Part shown: one piece after another, positions 13,501 through 27,300 of the stretch | How the letters are laid out: every line of letters begins with the position of its first letter | Numbering within the stretch: position 1 is the first letter of the stretch | Assembly (NCBI GenBank): GCA_029255685.2 | Contig: CM055312.2 | Span: 2,566,649-2,630,648, forward strand | Length of the DNA: 64,000 nucleotides | Source: Silene conica | Taxonomy: Eukaryota; Streptophyta; Magnoliopsida; Caryophyllales; Caryophyllaceae | Direction: 5' to 3' | Position numbers and translations under genes: made by a program | The notes under the pieces: model-generated | Told to the model about the DNA's origin: nothing | What the model saw: the letters and a program-made list of their open reading frames with translations, nothing else | Databases searched by the model: none

Positions 13501-15919
13501 CCAAGATTATTGGAATTTGGGTGTCCTCAGCCATATCTAGCACAATAAAATCGACAGGTATAAAGAATTTACCTATCCTAACAGGGACATCCTCTAACAC
13601 CCCTAGGGGTCTCTTTACTGATCTATCTGCCATTTGAAGAGTCACGCTTGTGACCTTAAGATTACCCATATTCAATTTTTCACAAACCGAATAAGGCATG
13701 ACACTGACACTTGCACCCAAATCACACAAAGCTTTGTCTATCACAAGAGTACCTATGGTAACAGGAATTGAAAAACTACCCGGGTCCTTTAATTTCGGGG
13801 GAGATGGGCTCTGTAGGAGTGCACTGCACTCCCCAGTAAAAGCGATGGTCTCCTGTTCATTAAAACTTCTCTTACGCGTTAATATGTCTTTCATAAACTT
13901 GGCATAAGAGGGTACCTGGGTTATAAGCTCTGTGAATGGTACGGTTACCTGGAGATTTTTGACGACCTCCATAAACTTCCCGAATTGCTGCTCCATCATC
14001 GTGTTTTTCACCCGTCCCGGAAATGGAATCTTTTTGATAACTGGTGGCACAATTGCTTCCTCCTCCCCTTTATTTGTATTTGTTGATTTGACGACATCAC
14101 CAGTTAACTTGTCAGTAGGCACACTCGACTTATCAGCAACGTCGGTGGACTCACGAACGACCCCTGTCGATCCATCACCATTACCTGTCGATAGACATGA
14201 TTTGTCTGTCGATAGACATGATTTATCTGTCGATCGACCACTTTGAACTGTCGATCGACTTAATTTGTTTGTCGACCGTTCACCAATAGTCGAACTGGCT
14301 TCCCCTTTGTCGTCTACCTCATCCTTAGCGTGGACATCTAATTCGTCAATGACGAAATCGTCAATTTCCTTAGGCATAGGTGGTCCATCATAAGAAAGCC
14401 CACTTCGTAGATGAATCGCGTTGACCGAATCACGCGGCTTATCAGGTTGAGAAGGTAGTGAACCAGGTTGCCTTGTTGATTGGTTAGAAGCCAGTTGGGC
14501 GACTTGAGTCTCAAGCATCTTGATAGACGCGTCCTTAGCTTGATCACTTTTCATCACATGACCCATAAGGGATTGTAGCATACCCTTCAATTCTGCAATC
14601 TCACCAGTATTCTGAGATGCCGGTTGTTGAGGTGGGGGAAAAGATGGTGGCTTTTGAAAATTTTGTTGTTGATTGGAACGGTGAGGTGGTAGATAGGTGG
14701 ATTGTTGTGGAGGTGGTGTAGGGTTCAAAACATTCTGACTTCGCCAAGAGAAATTAGGATGCTCTCTTGTTCGCTCATTGTAGGTGTTGGAGAACGGTCC
14801 ACTCTGCTTATAACTCTGAAAGGCTAGGACTTGTTCTTTTTCGGACATACAATCAGCTGCGATATGTCCCCCTACTCCACATCGGTCACAGATAATTTCA
14901 TGTTGAACCATAGCATTCACAGTTTGTTGGTTTCCCGAGCCTTGACCCATCTCCAAACGGTCAAACCTAGCATTCATAGCTTGTAACTGGGCTACAAGGG
15001 CACTGTTGTCACTTCCACCAACACTCGGCCTAGCACCGCCCCTAGGATTCCCGTACTCGGCAGTATGAGTCGCCATTTCTTCAATCACATTCCAGCCCTT
15101 ATCATCATCAACATTCTTTTGAAATCTACCATTTGATGAAGCATCCAAAATAGCACGATGGTCATCGTACAACCCATTGTAAAATTGGTTGCACAAAAAC
15201 CATTTCTCGAACCCGTGATGAGGAATAGATCGGATAAGTTTCTTGAAGCGGACAAATGCCTCATAAAGGGTCTCAGTAGGTAACTGCTTGAAACTAGTGA
15301 TTTGCCCCCTGAGGGCATTTGTTCTCTGTGGAGGGTAGTACCTTTTGTAGAAGGCTAGGGCGAGAGAATTCCAGTCAGTCACTCCCGCAGCTTCCTTGTC
15401 AAGGTCACGGTACCACTCACGAGCTCCGTCTAACAAGGAGAAGGGAAAAAGAACCTCCTTAACTTGTTCTTGCGTAACTCCAGCGGTGAGCGGTATGGTT
15501 GAGCAATAGTCGGTATATGTCTCCATATGCTTTCCGGGGTCTTCGCCGCTCACTCCCCGAAACTGATTTCGCTCCACCAGATTTATGTAAGATGGGCGAA
15601 TATCAAAGTTTCCATTAGTAGCAGTAGGGAGTTGAAATCCCTTGGGAATGGAATCGGGTGAGGGCTCGGAATGAGTACACAGTTTCGGCATCGTAACTGG
15701 TATAGGAATATTAGCTACGAACTCTGAAGTCTCTTCTGCAAAGGTATCGAACTCGGAGGGTCCTTCTTCGTGAGAATTAGAGAATTCTTCGTAGATGGAA
15801 TCAAGAGTTTGCAAATCCTCTGCCTGACGTATTTCCTTCCAGAAGTTTCGTAAAGCGCGAAAAGTCTTCTCAGGTTCAGGATCAAACGGTATGAGCTCGG
15901 ACCTGTTGGACCTGGGCAT
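10511..15919 (-). CDS. Athila gag-pol open reading frame
   Basis: A 1802-codon frame that holds, in order: gag (REWYRDL ... FYKRYYPP ... [16 protein letters not shown]), a CCHC zinc knuckle ([14 protein letters not shown]), an aspartic protease ([12 protein letters not shown]), reverse transcriptase ([37 protein letters not shown]), RNase H ([14 protein letters not shown]) and integrase ([27 protein letters not shown]). The RT block is typical of the Athila lineage. A Ser/Thr/Asp/Lys-rich stretch between gag and protease (STDKS repeats) is encoded by GTCGATCGAC-type DNA, the motif also found in the LTRs. Confidence 0.9.
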   Translation of the reverse strand: MPRSNRSELIPFDPEPEKTFRALRNFWKEIRQAEDLQTLDSIYEEFSNSHEEGPSEFDTFAEETSEFVANIPIPVTMPKLCTHSEPSPDSIPKGFQLPTATNGNFDIRPSYINLVERNQFRGVSGEDPGKHMETYTDYCSTIPLTAGVTQEQVKEVLFPFSLLDGAREWYRDLDKEAAGVTDWNSLALAFYKRYYPPQRTNALRGQITSFKQLPTETLYEAFVRFKKLIRSIPHHGFEKWFLCNQFYNGLYDDHRAILDASSNGRFQKNVDDDKGWNVIEEMATHTAEYGNPRGGARPSVGGSDNSALVAQLQAMNARFDRLEMGQGSGNQQTVNAMVQHEIICDRCGVGGHIAADCMSEKEQVLAFQSYKQSGPFSNTYNERTREHPNFSWRSQNVLNPTPPPQQSTYLPPHRSNQQQNFQKPPSFPPPQQPASQNTGEIAELKGMLQSLMGHVMKSDQAKDASIKMLETQVAQLASNQSTRQPGSLPSQPDKPRDSVNAIHLRSGLSYDGPPMPKEIDDFVIDELDVHAKDEVDDKGEASSTIGERSTNKLSRSTVQSGRSTDKSCLSTDKSCLSTGNGDGSTGVVRESTDVADKSSVPTDKLTGDVVKSTNTNKGEEEAIVPPVIKKIPFPGRVKNTMMEQQFGKFMEVVKNLQVTVPFTELITQVPSYAKFMKDILTRKRSFNEQETIAFTGECSALLQSPSPPKLKDPGSFSIPVTIGTLVIDKALCDLGASVSVMPYSVCEKLNMGNLKVTSVTLQMADRSVKRPLGVLEDVPVRIGKFFIPVDFIVLDMAEDTQIPIILGRPFLHTAGAIIDVKKGRLTLEVGDDKVTFNLANTLAKPMIEDTCYAIDIIDESMFDYWTGSLLGDPLDALIVLDDFAEDIQVDYKTMNAALKGKEFTIEKGETVNAIMETSYTAEVIKPELKPLPSHLKYVFLDESENYPVIVSAKLGDRQLSALLVVLKKNRKAMGYSLDDLKGISPDVCMHRIELEEDHKPCRQGQRKLNQNMQDVVRKEVMKLLDAGIIYSVGHSKWVSPVQVVPKKGGTTVIKNNKDELIPTRVVTGWRMCIDYRQLNAATKKDHFPLPFIDQMIERLASHSFFCYLDGYSGFFQIPIHPDDQEKTTFTCPHGVFAYRRMPFGLCNAPATFQRCMMGIFSEYIESIMEVFMDDFSVYGSDFDDCLTNLDKVLQRCIEVNLVLNWEKCHFMVNEGVVLGHLVSDKGIQVDRAKVQVVEQLPPPVNVKGVRSFLGHAGFYRRFIKDFSKIAKPLTQLLQKDVPFNFTDECLSAFNRLKQALISAPIIQAPDWNLPFEIMCDASDYAVGAVLGQRRDKALSAIYYASRTLDEAQVKYTTTEKELLAVVYALEKFRSYLLGSEVFIFTDHAALKHLLAKKEAKPRLLRWILLLQEFDLKIKDKKGSENLVADHLSRFPPQDEGNILPINDSFPDDVLIAINTSENPWYADFANYIAADIMPSDLSYQQKKRFLYDVKHYFWDDPYLFKECADGLYRRCIPQWETKAILEACHSSSYGGHHGPSRTVAKVLQSGFYWPSMFNDARLFVAGCDACQRAGNISKRHEMPQNGILEVGIFDVWGIDYQGPFPSSKGNRYILVAVDYVSKWEEAVATPNCDAKAVVQLFKKIIFPRFGVPRVIISDRGMHFREKQLSALFSKFGISHRRGLGYHPQTSGQVEVSNREIKEILAKVVSKSRKDWSMKLDDTLWAYRTAFKTPIGASPYRLVYGKSCHLPVELEHRAWWAIRELNFDPKLCGEKRLLQLDELEEFRLDAYDSAKIYKEKTKR

Positions 15920-16017
15920 AAACAGAAACTAAAAGAAAGGATGAGAACTGCCTCAAGGAAATTAAATCCCTTGAGACAAAAGACAGACTAAAATAAAGCA
16001 AATAGAATGTCACCGTC

Positions 16018-16035
16018 TCCCCGGCAACGGCGCCA
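16018..16035 (-). other. Primer-binding site for tRNA-Asp
   Basis: On the minus strand TGGCGCCGTTGCCGGGGA, 18 nt matching the complement of the 3' end of plant tRNA-Asp(GUC), lies 5 nt inside the 5' LTR. This primer is common in the Athila/Tat branch. Confidence 0.88.
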
Positions 16036-16040
16036 AAATT

Positions 16041-17497
16041 TGACACGGCTGTCGCAACCCTATCAAAAATAACCAACTGGCCTAACTAATGTAGCAAGGA
16101 AGTCGGGATCGTATCCACAGGGAGACAAAAATAAATTCTAAATGCTAATTCAAGTCTGTCTAGTAACAACGGGGGGGTTTTGTTTGTTTGAGAGTAAAAA
16201 CTAAGCAATTAAATTAAAAGAGATTGAACGAGAGAAATGAAGTTGTGAAAATAATAAGAGAGAAGACTAGGATTGTCGGTTCACCATGGGACATTACAGA
16301 TCAAAAGTAGGGTCATAGGTCGGTCTCAATTACCAGTCTAAAGAGCAATGAAAAGGTCCTCTCGGATCGCTATTCGCTCTAAGATGCGTCTAGCGGGCTC
16401 TCGCAACTTACTAGGGCACCCTAATGTTTGCAACATGTCTAATCTTTTCCAGGCTTTCGATCTTAGGTATGGATTTACCGGTTCAAGTAACTAATTGTGG
16501 CCTTCAACTAATTGCTCGTATTTTATATGTTGCAATTAACAACCTAGACTAATAAAATCAATTAGACCTAATAACCTAAGCATAGACCTTTAATCCCCCA
16601 TGGATCCCCTAAATCCTAGCGTAAGAAATTAGCTACTCATGGAAAACTTGATGACAATAATCAAAGAAGATGAGAAAATGATGAATTGCATAATGAAATT
16701 TAATGGAGGAATAGCAAACATAAACTAAATCTAAAAAGAACAACAACGTAAACAATAACGATTAAACAAGAGGAACGGAGGGAAGAAGAATTAAAATTAC
16801 CAAATACGAATCCAAGTTCTAAGAGTGGAGAAGGAAATAATTCTCGATCTAACAAGGTTTAGAGAGTTTCTACGTAAATAAAGTTTTTAGCAGTTGAGAG
16901 TAGAATAAAAAGATAACCTAATAAAAAACATTCTCCGTCTTAAATACTAGAGCCAAGAAATATAACAACTAAGTAACTAAGAGGCCCACAAATCACGAGC
17001 TGAAAACCGTCTGGCTTGTGTCGATCGACCAAAGAGATATGTCGATCGACCAAAGTAGCATGCAACTTCGAAACGCAAACTTCCTGTGTCTAACCCCTTT
17101 GTCGATCGACAATAGTAGCATGTCTATCGACATAAATAGACTGTCTATCGACATAAATAGACTGTCTATCGACATAAATAGACTGTCTATCGACATAAAT
17201 AGACTGTCTATCCACGTGAACAACTTGTCTATCCACTTCTTGTCTCGTTCCTTCCCATCTAGGGCCTTTTTGGTGACGACTCCACACCTCTCCAATGACT
17301 CAGGCATGGGCTATGAGTTCGGTCTCCTTTATCGACCGATTTTGGCTTGTAAATGCATAAATGGGTTCCATATCTGTAATAGACACGAAACATGCCGAAA
17401 GTAGCAAATACCGGAGGAAATATAATAAAGAGATCGAATAAAAGCATATAAATGCGTGCTAAACATGAGAATAAACGCATATAAAACGCACGCATCA
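16041..17497 (-). repeat. Athila 5' LTR
   Basis: 1457 bp, the upstream LTR in the element's own direction. It is followed on the plus strand by the target duplication CTCAT at 17498-17502. Confidence 0.93.
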
Positions 17498-17570
17498 CTC
17501 ATGCGCAAAACACTATTCAGCAGTAAATAATTAACTATCCCCACAGAAATTATCTTACTGTTTGAAAAAT

Positions 17571-17895
17571 GATAAGATACAACTATGCTGCCGGAGCTTA
17601 AAAACTTGACCAAATGATGTACTGCAGACGTGGGAGTGATTCCATGAACACAAACAGATAACCAACACAGACTTTTTGGTTTCTCTTATGCAAATTCTAG
17701 CATTCTAGACCGAACCGGCAAGGGGAATAAACGAAGTAGGTAGTAACCGTTCATTATAAGGTACAACTATGCTGCCGTAGTTTAAAAATTTGACCAATTG
17801 ATGTACTGCAGACGTGTGAGCTAATCCATGAACACAAACAAATAACCCACACAGACTATTTGGTTTCTTTTTATGCAAATTATATCATTCTAGAC
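17571..17895. repeat. Two-copy direct repeat upstream of the Helitron helicase gene
   Basis: A unit of about 140 bp (starting TACAACTATGCTGCCG and ending CATTCTAGAC) occurs at 17571-17710 and again at 17753-17895, period about 184 bp. Both lie inside the Helitron between the nested retrotransposon and the helicase start. No coding function assigned. Confidence 0.75.
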
Positions 17896-18316
17896 AAACA
17901 CAGACTTTTTAGGTAAATTTGATGTGTATGATGATAAAAGTAATTTGAAATTTTTGAAAGGCAGAACTGTTGGAAAAAGGAGAAGAATTGTTTCTGACCA
18001 TTCGAATTATATTTGCATCATTATAATTATTTTTAAAAAGGATTTGAATATCACGGTTAAGATAAACAAAATTAAAAGTGAAAATTTAAGACTAATAAAA
18101 CATATAAGCATCATTTGAATCTTGGCACACTTAAAATTTACCAAAAATAGATGAGCCCATGATACACAGCAAATACCATTAGAAAAATAATAAGCCCAAA
18201 CTTCTCTGAAAACCCTAAACGTAAACAAAATCCTAAACCCTATTAATACCACTGCATAATATTTATTATTCACTTCTCTGAAAACTAAATATTATTAACA
18301 ACCTATCAGGAATCCC
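17896..18316. other. Leader region of the Rep/helicase gene
   Basis: AT-rich DNA without a recognisable gene. It presumably holds the promoter and 5' leader of the gene starting at 18317, but no TATA box could be fixed with confidence. Confidence 0.3.
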
Positions 18317-21300
18317 ATGGCAGAAAATCATGGCCAACCAAAAAACCCTAAAAGAAAAAGCAATGAACGTGATAAAGGTTAGTTTATTTGTTAAATAGTT
18401 TTTGTGTAATTTCAATTGTTCTTCACTATATTCCTTTTCTAATTTAGTTTTTACATCTTTCAGGAAATACAGTTTTTGCCCTACGTGAAATAACAAACAC
18501 ACATCAGCAGAGAAATGTGAATTTTCCGTCAGAAAACGGTAAACAACCACTTTATCGTTCTACATCAGGTATTGATTTTAATTATTTTACTTACTAAATG
18601 CAATTACAGGTTATTGTGGTTGCTACATAGTCAAGTAGTTTGTTATATTTCGATTAAAGATGGATTTGTAAGACTGTGTTTTGTATTAAAATAAAAAAAC
18701 TGTAGGACCTCTCAATAAATTGTGCATCATGTTTAATTAAACACTACGAGACTTCTCAACCACATAACCTAAAAGATAATGAAATAATTCAAGGCTAAAA
18801 CCCTAATATGAGTAGTTTAAATCTGACTTAAATTAAACACAAAAACTCACATCAACCAAGCTTGATTTGCACAAAATTATCAATTGATTTGAATATTTTA
18901 TAATGAAATAATGATTCTATGCCATAAAAATCGTTATTGTTATTTATTCAAGTACTCTGATTGTTATTGTTATCTATCCTAAACATAGACTATCAAGCAT
19001 AAAATATCAACATAATTTGACCCGAGTCAATAACTAAATTAAAATAAAAAACAGAAAAATATCGAGCATATCTATTCCATAAAAAACCGAGTCAATATAA
19101 AATTAAACATCATATTTATTCTGAACCAAAATAATGAAACGAGAATATTCAGCAAGTCAGCAGTCGGATATTTTTTCGTAAATTAAACACAAATAATGAA
19201 GAACAATCGTTCGACGTTAAATTTCACTAAATTACTAACGACGACAAAATTAAACATCATATTGATTCTGAACCAAAAAAATGCAACGAATATGATCAGC
19301 AAGTCAGCAGTCGGCAATATTTTAAAACTTGAACAATCACAACGAAAATGAAAACAAAATCAAGCAAAATTCGGCAAATTAAAGAGCAGAAAAAAATAAC
19401 AGGAAGAATTTTCATCAGTTACATTTGTCTCACCTTCTTCTTCTCCTGCATCTGCAATCTGCATGCTCTCTATACCCACTTCTATTCCCATATTAAGTAC
19501 TGTTGTTCAACTTGAGTCTGCCCGTCATGCGTATCCTCGAAAACAGAGAAAAATAATTAATTATGGTGTAGCAGCCTACTTTAAAAACATAAATAAAAAT
19601 ATTGTTGGTTAGGACGTTATCAGTTCTTGGTCACTTAAGGACGTTCAAACGTTATCAGTTCTTGGTCAATAAAAATAATTAGTAGGTGTTACGGAAAACC
19701 AGATAAAACCCTTCAAGTTATCTATGTCATCCGATTTAGACATCGCATATCAAAAGAATAGAGAACTCTATGAAAATATAGGGAGAATCTGTTATTTAGA
19801 AATGCATCATAGCTCAAAAAAACAAATTCAACATCAACCCAATACATTTAAACAAAAAAAATACACATAAATCATTATATAAACATAACCCAGATAAAAA
19901 TTCCAACATTCAAGCATAAATTAAAGCTACCCATTTAAAATAACAATAAAACAAAACTACCCACTAAATAAAATTAGTTAATTACACAAATTTTGAGTAA
20001 CATTAGTGAAATAAACAGTATTTAGGAGTGAAACAGTATAGAATTTCGGATTCTAATATCAGATTTTCATATTTCAAACTATACAATAAAGAGTAATTCA
20101 GATCGCAATCATTCAAGAGCACAAAAGGAACCGATTGATAAAATCAGGAATCAAACTTCAATCATCAATAACATATGAATCCGTTTTCGTATCTCCAAGG
20201 CTAAAATTATATGACCTATACTATCACTACTATCAATTTATCAAATGCAATTGAATAATGTGAAACTCACAAAACAGAGAACGATTATTGTTAATATCAA
20301 AGGATATGCATATAAATGATATAATATCTACAAATCTACAATATCTATTCAAATAACAGCGGAATCCTCTCGATAATAATGAACTTGAAACGCAATGAAA
20401 ATAGACAGTGCAAAATCTGCTATTGTACTGTTCTACTTTGAAAATTTTCGTACATCCAAAAAGCTTGCAGCACAAGATATTTTTTCACAATTAAACACAA
20501 GTAAATGAAGAACAATCGTTCGACGTTAAAATTCACTAAATTACTAACGACGACAAAATTAAACATCATATTTATTCTGAACCAAAAAAATGAAACGAAT
20601 ATATGCAGCAAGTCAGCAGTCGGATATTTTTTCGAAAATTAAACACAAGTAAATGAAGAACAATCGTTCGACGTTAAATTTCACTAAATTGCTAACGACG
20701 ACAAAATTAAACATCATATTGATTCTGAACCAAAAAAATGCAACGAATATGTTCAGCAAGTCAGCAGTCGGCAATATTTTTAAACTTGAACAATCACAAC
20801 GAAAACGAAAACGGATTCAAGCAAAATTCGGCAAATTAAAGAGCAGAAAAAAATAACAGGAAGAATTTTCATCAGTTACATTTGTCTCACCTTCTTCTTC
20901 TCCTGCATCTGCAATCTGCATGCTCTTTATACCCACTTTTATTCCCATATTAAGTACTGTTGTTCAACTTAAGTCTGCCCGTCATGCGTATCCTCGAAAA
21001 CAGAGAAAAATAATTAATTATGGTGTAGCAGCCTACTTTAATAAAATAACCGATATGCAAATTAATTTTTACTGATATACTCAATTATTAACACAATTTA
21101 AACCTTATTTACTGATATACTCAATTATTAACACAAATGTTTAAATCTAATCTTGATAAACAAATAAATCCAATTAAACCGACATGCAAATAAATAAATC
21201 TAATTAAAACGACATATAAATAAATAAATCTCCTTCAAATCGACATGCAAATGAATTTTTACTGATATACTCAATTATTAACAAAATTTACAACTTATTT

Positions 21301-24300
21301 ATGTTAAAATACTCAATTATCAACACAAATGTTTAGATCTAATCTTGATAAACAAATAAATCCGATTAAACCAACATGCAAATAAGTTAAATCTAATTAA
21401 AACGACATACAAATTTAAGAAATCTCCTTCAAATCGACATGCAAATGAATTTTTGTCGGCAAAATACTCAATTATTAACACAATTTACAACTTATTTATG
21501 TTAAAGTACTCAATTAGTAACACAAATGTTTAGATCTAATCTTGATAAACAATTAAATCCGATTAAACCGAGATGCAAATAAATGATACTAATTAAAACG
21601 ACATACAAATCAATAAATCTAAATAACCGACATGCAAATGAATTTTTAGTCTTATACTCAATTATTAACACAATTTACAACCTGTGCATGTTGTTGCAGC
21701 TTCTTAATTTTATTCACAGTCGGTTTCAATGTCATCCACAGATTCTACTTATCAGATCAATCTTCTATATGCCTTTTTGCCATCAGACCTGTAAATTGAT
21801 TGTATACTGAAGAATAATATATCTATTTTGTCAGATTCACTGATTTATCACCAGTCTAGCATATTTATTAACTTCTTTTACATTTTACCTTTGTCATGTC
21901 CGCTTAATAAATCTTAAAACCATAATTTTTACTGATATACTCAATTATTAACACAATTTACAACTTATTTATGTTAAAATACTCGAAAAATTAACAGAAA
22001 TGTTTAGATCTAACCTAAATAAACAAAAAAATCCAATTAAACCGACATGCAAATAAATAAATCTAATTAAAACGACATAAAAAACGTTTACCTCCTTCAA
22101 ATCGACATGCATGTGAATTTTTACTGATATATGTTAAAATACTCAATTATTTATGTTAAAATACTCAATAAATCTCCTTCAAATCGACATGCAAATGAAT
22201 TTTTACTGATATACTCAATTATTAACAAAATTTACAACTTATTTATGTTAAAATACTCGAAAAATTAACAGAAATGTTTAGATCTAATCTAAATAAACAA
22301 AAAAATCCAATTAAACCGACATGCAAAATTAATAAATCTAATTAAAACGACATAAAAAACGTTCGACGTTAAATTGAAATGCATGTGAATTTTTACTGAT
22401 ATATGTTAAAATACTCAATTATTTATGTTAAAATACTCAATAAATCTCCTTCAAATCGACATGCAAATGAATTTTTACTGATATACTCAATTATTAACAC
22501 AATTTACAACTTATTTATGTTAAAATACTCAATTATTAACACAAATGTTTAGATCTATTCTTGATAAACAAATAAATCAAATTAAACCGACATGCAAATA
22601 AATAAATCTAATTAAAACGACATACAAGTTCAATTAATCTCCTTCAAACCGACATGCAAATGAATTTACTAAATTATTAACACAATTTACAACTTATTTA
22701 TGTTAAAATACTCAATTATTAACACAAATGTTTAGATCTAATCTTTATAAACAAATAAATCCGTGTTAAAACAACATGCAAATAAATAGATCTAAGTAAA
22801 ACGACATACAAATCAATTAATCTCCTTCAAACCGACATGCAAATGAATTTACTAAATTATTAACACAATTTACAACTTATTTATGTTAAAATACTCAATT
22901 ATTAACACAAATGTTTAGATCTAATCTTTATAAACAAATAAATCCAATTAAAACAACATGCAAATAAATAGATCTAAGTAAAACGACATACAAATCAATA
23001 AATCTCCTACAAATCGACATAAAAATCAACAAATCTAAATAAACCTGGAAACCACCACCATAACGGCCGAAGATCAATAGTGGAAATATAAAAAGTGTGC
23101 CGCTCCTTCAAATTTTTAAGTTAGGAATCAAATTTTATAATATTTCACAGTTACTAATCATTTGTAATTTTTACTTTAAACTAATGAAGTATGAATATTA
23201 TAATATGTCATATGTCGTTCATAAATTTTAGTTCATTACATTATAACTCGACTATTTTGTGAATATTTTGATAAGTTGATTTTAAGAAATACTATATTTT
23301 ATGAATATTAGTTTGTAGGAATTTGAGTTTCTGAACATGAACATTATAATATTTCTGACTGGGTTTTCGAATTATTGAAGAGAGATAGAAGGGTTATTTG
23401 AATTATTTTAGAGAGATAGAGGGGTGGATTTTAGAGAGAGGGGCGGTTTGGAGAAAATGAATTAGGGTTAGGTTAGAATGTCGGATGAGGGCGGTTTATA
23501 TATGGGGTGTGATTTAGGGTTTTAAAACTGAAAACATTAGAAATTGCATGGGCTTCGTCTAAACTGAATTTGGGCCATTTTATTCGAGTATTTTAGCCCA
23601 GTAATTTCATTGCTTCGGCCTTTGGGCCATTTTATTCGAGAATTTTAGCCCAGTTTAAAACTGAAAAATATGGTCCGTTTATATGGGCTTCGTCTAAACA
23701 TTTGATTTGGGCCATTTTATTCGAGAATTTTAGCCCAGTAATATCATTGCTTCGGACATTGGGCCGTTAACTTAATTGAATGTTGTATATTTAATTAGTC
23801 TATAATTTAATCATAAGTAAAAAATCATAAACAAATGATTTTTTCGGTTTAATTACACATTAATTATTAAATGATTTATTACATTCGATTTTTATATTAT
23901 TCCCAGTTTTGTAATATATAAAACTAGAATTTTTTTAATTTTTTTTTTATGTTAAATATCTTAAATTATCTATTTACTTTTTAGTTAAATTTTAAGTTTT
24001 TTAGTATATAAATTTATATGTTATAAATGACTTAATTTAAATATCTTAAATTAATTACATTTGTTAGTTTTATAATATATAAAACTTAATTCAATATCAA
24101 CATCGACCTGAACGTGGATTCGGTTTACTTAAATAACCTAATTATTTTCCTCATATTCATATCGTTTTACTCCTCACGGGTTTATGTTGTAGTGATTGAT
24201 TTTTCGCAACCTTTACAACCACGTCCAGACATTCAACTGCAACCATCATCTCCACCTACTAATGGTAAAACAATATTGCATTCATCTCAAAATGATATGT

Positions 24301-27300
24301 CTCTCAAATTAATTTCTTTTGGTTTGATAAAAGAAATGATGTATACACGTGAAAAGAACAGATTGTAAAAGACTTAATCATGTCACATTCTTACTTATAT
24401 TTGTCTACACCTTAATTGATGTCTCATTGTTCTATTTTACGCAAGTATTTCAAACACCTAATGTGATTCGAAGACAAACATCAACTCCACAAAATAAGGG
24501 TAAAGCACCTTTGTATCAACATCAATCTGGTAGGTGGCTTTGGTTTATTTAATTGGCTTAATTATTTTCTTCATAAACTACTTTTTTATTCCACACGATT
24601 TTATGTTGCAGTGATTGATTTTTCGCAACCTTTTCAACCATGTCCAGACATTCAACTACCAACATCATCTCCACCTACTAATGGTAAAACAACATTGTAT
24701 CCATCTCAAAATGATATGTCTCTCAAATTAATGTTTTTGGGTTTGAAAAAAAAAATGATGTATACACGTGAGAAGAACAGATTGTAAAAGACCTAATCAT
24801 GTCAAATTCTTACTTATATTAGTCTGCACCTTAATTGATGTCTTATTGCTCTATTTTACGTAAGTATTTCAAACACCTAATGTGATTCGAAGACAAATAT
24901 CAACTCCACAAAATAAGGGTAAAGCACCTTTGTATCAACATCAATCTGGTATGTGGCTTTGGTTTATTTAATTAGCTTAATTATTTTCTTCATAAACTAC
25001 TTTTTTATTCCACGCGATTTTATGTTGCAGTGATTGATTTTTCGCAACCTTTTCAACCAACTCCATATACTCAAGTGTCATCATCACTCCGACCTACAAC
25101 TGGTAAAACAACGTTATATCCATCTCAGAGTGGTATGTGCCTCACACAAATTATTTGGTGTGATAAAATATTATTATGTATACATGCGAAAAAAACAGCT
25201 TGCAAAAGACTTCATTATCTGACATTTTTACTTATTTATCAACATCAATCTGATACGTTGCTTCTATTTATTTAAACTGCTTCATTATTTCCTCCTATAC
25301 ATACTGTTATAGTCTACACGATTTTCTGAAGCAGTGATTGATTTTTCTCAAGCTTTTCAACCAAATCCACAGATTCAACTGCCATCATCATCCCGACCTA
25401 CCACTGGTAAGCCAACATTATTTATATCTGATTTATATTATTCTTGCTTTCAAACCACGCCCAAATATTGATGTTATGTTACACATTAACTAATTAAATA
25501 TTTATCTCCAACTATATTTACTCAAGCTTTACAACCACCTCCAAATATACAAATTAAATCACCGGTTCAACCGAACAAGGGTAAATCAGCATTGGATCAA
25601 CATCATTCTGGTACGTCTGTCAATTCAAGGATTTGTTTTAATCTTGCAAAACAAATTTTCACATTAATGTTTTTATGTTATATGTGTGAGATTCAATATT
25701 TATTTAATAGTCAAAAGATGTCAAAGTAATTTACTGTACACAATCTCTTGAATCTGTTCCAGATCAGGCGAAAAGCAAACTGATGGCAGCCTCTTTAAGC
25801 AATTATTGGAATGGTTATTTTCCTCTCCCCTTTTTAACAAAAACTCGACATACAACTGTTGTACTAATTATTTATAATCAAACTATTTATGATGGAAATA
25901 TATTATAGATTTTCAGTTGGAAAAAGGTGTAAACGAGTACCTCACTGCACAAACATCTAGGAAACAGCGGAAAGATAAATTGTCCCTGAAAAGATCTAAT
26001 GAAAGTGTCCAAGTTGTCACGGGACAGAATAGTGCCTTAACCCAAATGCAGGAGGCATCTAAGTTAGCAAGGCGTAAGAGGAAGCTTATGGTATCTCATA
26101 GTAGGATTGAGAAAAAACAATCCAGCTCAACACCCACAACTCCATTCAGCACGATCACGCTTGGTAATTTGGTCAAAACAAGTTTTTTTTTTTTTTATTT
26201 ACATTAAATAAAAAACTCAGTACATAATTAATATGTGTACATTTTTTTAGATGACTAAAAACCATCTATCATGTATACTACTAAAAATGTAAATTTTTTT
26301 TCCTTTGTATGCAGATAATAATGGGCAACAGCTTATGGAAAGTGAAAGAGAAACAACCGAGACCAATTCACTACAACGGAATATTCAAAGACAAAATATG
26401 ATCCGAGAAATAGCAAGGGATCTTTCATCAGCATATGAAACATACGAATCAAATAATCGTATAACAATTGTTGATGATAACATTCAAGGTAATATTAGTG
26501 ATGTTTATCAATTAAAACTGTCATTCCATACTATTTTTATATTATTATAAACTTTACTATTTCTTATCAGACTTTGAAGGTTACGATGATATCGGAGATC
26601 CTATTTACAATTGCACAAAGTGTGGTGCTCAGATGTGGTACGGTGAAAGGAATCGCATGGATAGCAAGCCCGTTGTGCCCTCTTTTAGTATGTGTTGCAA
26701 AGATGGAATTGTAGAGCTTCCCTTCATCAAAAAACCTCCTAAACTGCTTTGTGATCTTCTGATGCGTAAGCATCCCAAGAGTAAACATTTCATTGAAAAC
26801 ATTCGTCAATACAATAACATGTTCACGTTTACATCTATGGGTGGCAAAATTGATCACTCGGTGAACCGAGGAAGGGGTCCCTACACATTCAGAATTGGTG
26901 GGGAAAATACACATCTAATTGGAAGCTTACTACCTAATAATGATGCACCACCAAAATTTTGTCAACTTTATATTTACGACACAGAGGAGGAGTTGAGGCA
27001 TAGAAAGAATGCGTTAAGGTTTGACCTTATTTTTTCAACGAAGTTTTATAAATTTCAGCTAATTATTTTTCAGTTAAAAATATTAACCTATAACAATTGT
27101 TTACGCAGTTCTGTTAGCAATATTCAATTTGATGATGGTCTAATGACGGATTTGAAACAAATGCTTGATCGTCACAATGTTTTGGTAAAATCGTTTAGAA
27201 TGGCTAGAGATCGGATACACCAACGACCTGAAGGTGAGGTGAGGTTGCGGCTCATTAGTGCACGTCATACAGATGGCAGAACATATAATTTACCCACCGT

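Larger units (their letters stand above)
4788..17497 (-). mobile_element. Athila-type Ty3/gypsy LTR retrotransposon nested in the Helitron
   Basis: Complete architecture on the minus strand: LTRs at 16041-17497 and 4788-6245, primer-binding site, gag-pol, a separate downstream ORF of the ATHILA ORF-1 type, polypurine tract, and the 5-bp target duplication CTCAT on both sides (4783-4787 and 17498-17502). LTRs begin TGATGC and end GTGTCA. The two LTRs differ by about seven substitutions and one single-base length difference in 1.46 kb (roughly 0.5%). Under commonly used plant rates this suggests an insertion a few hundred thousand years old. The element looks nearly whole, with about one apparent break in its coding part. 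Confidence 0.93.

Noticed and set aside
10676-14246. Many plus-strand ORFs opposite the gag-pol region
   Set aside because: Antisense shadows of the long minus-strand frame.
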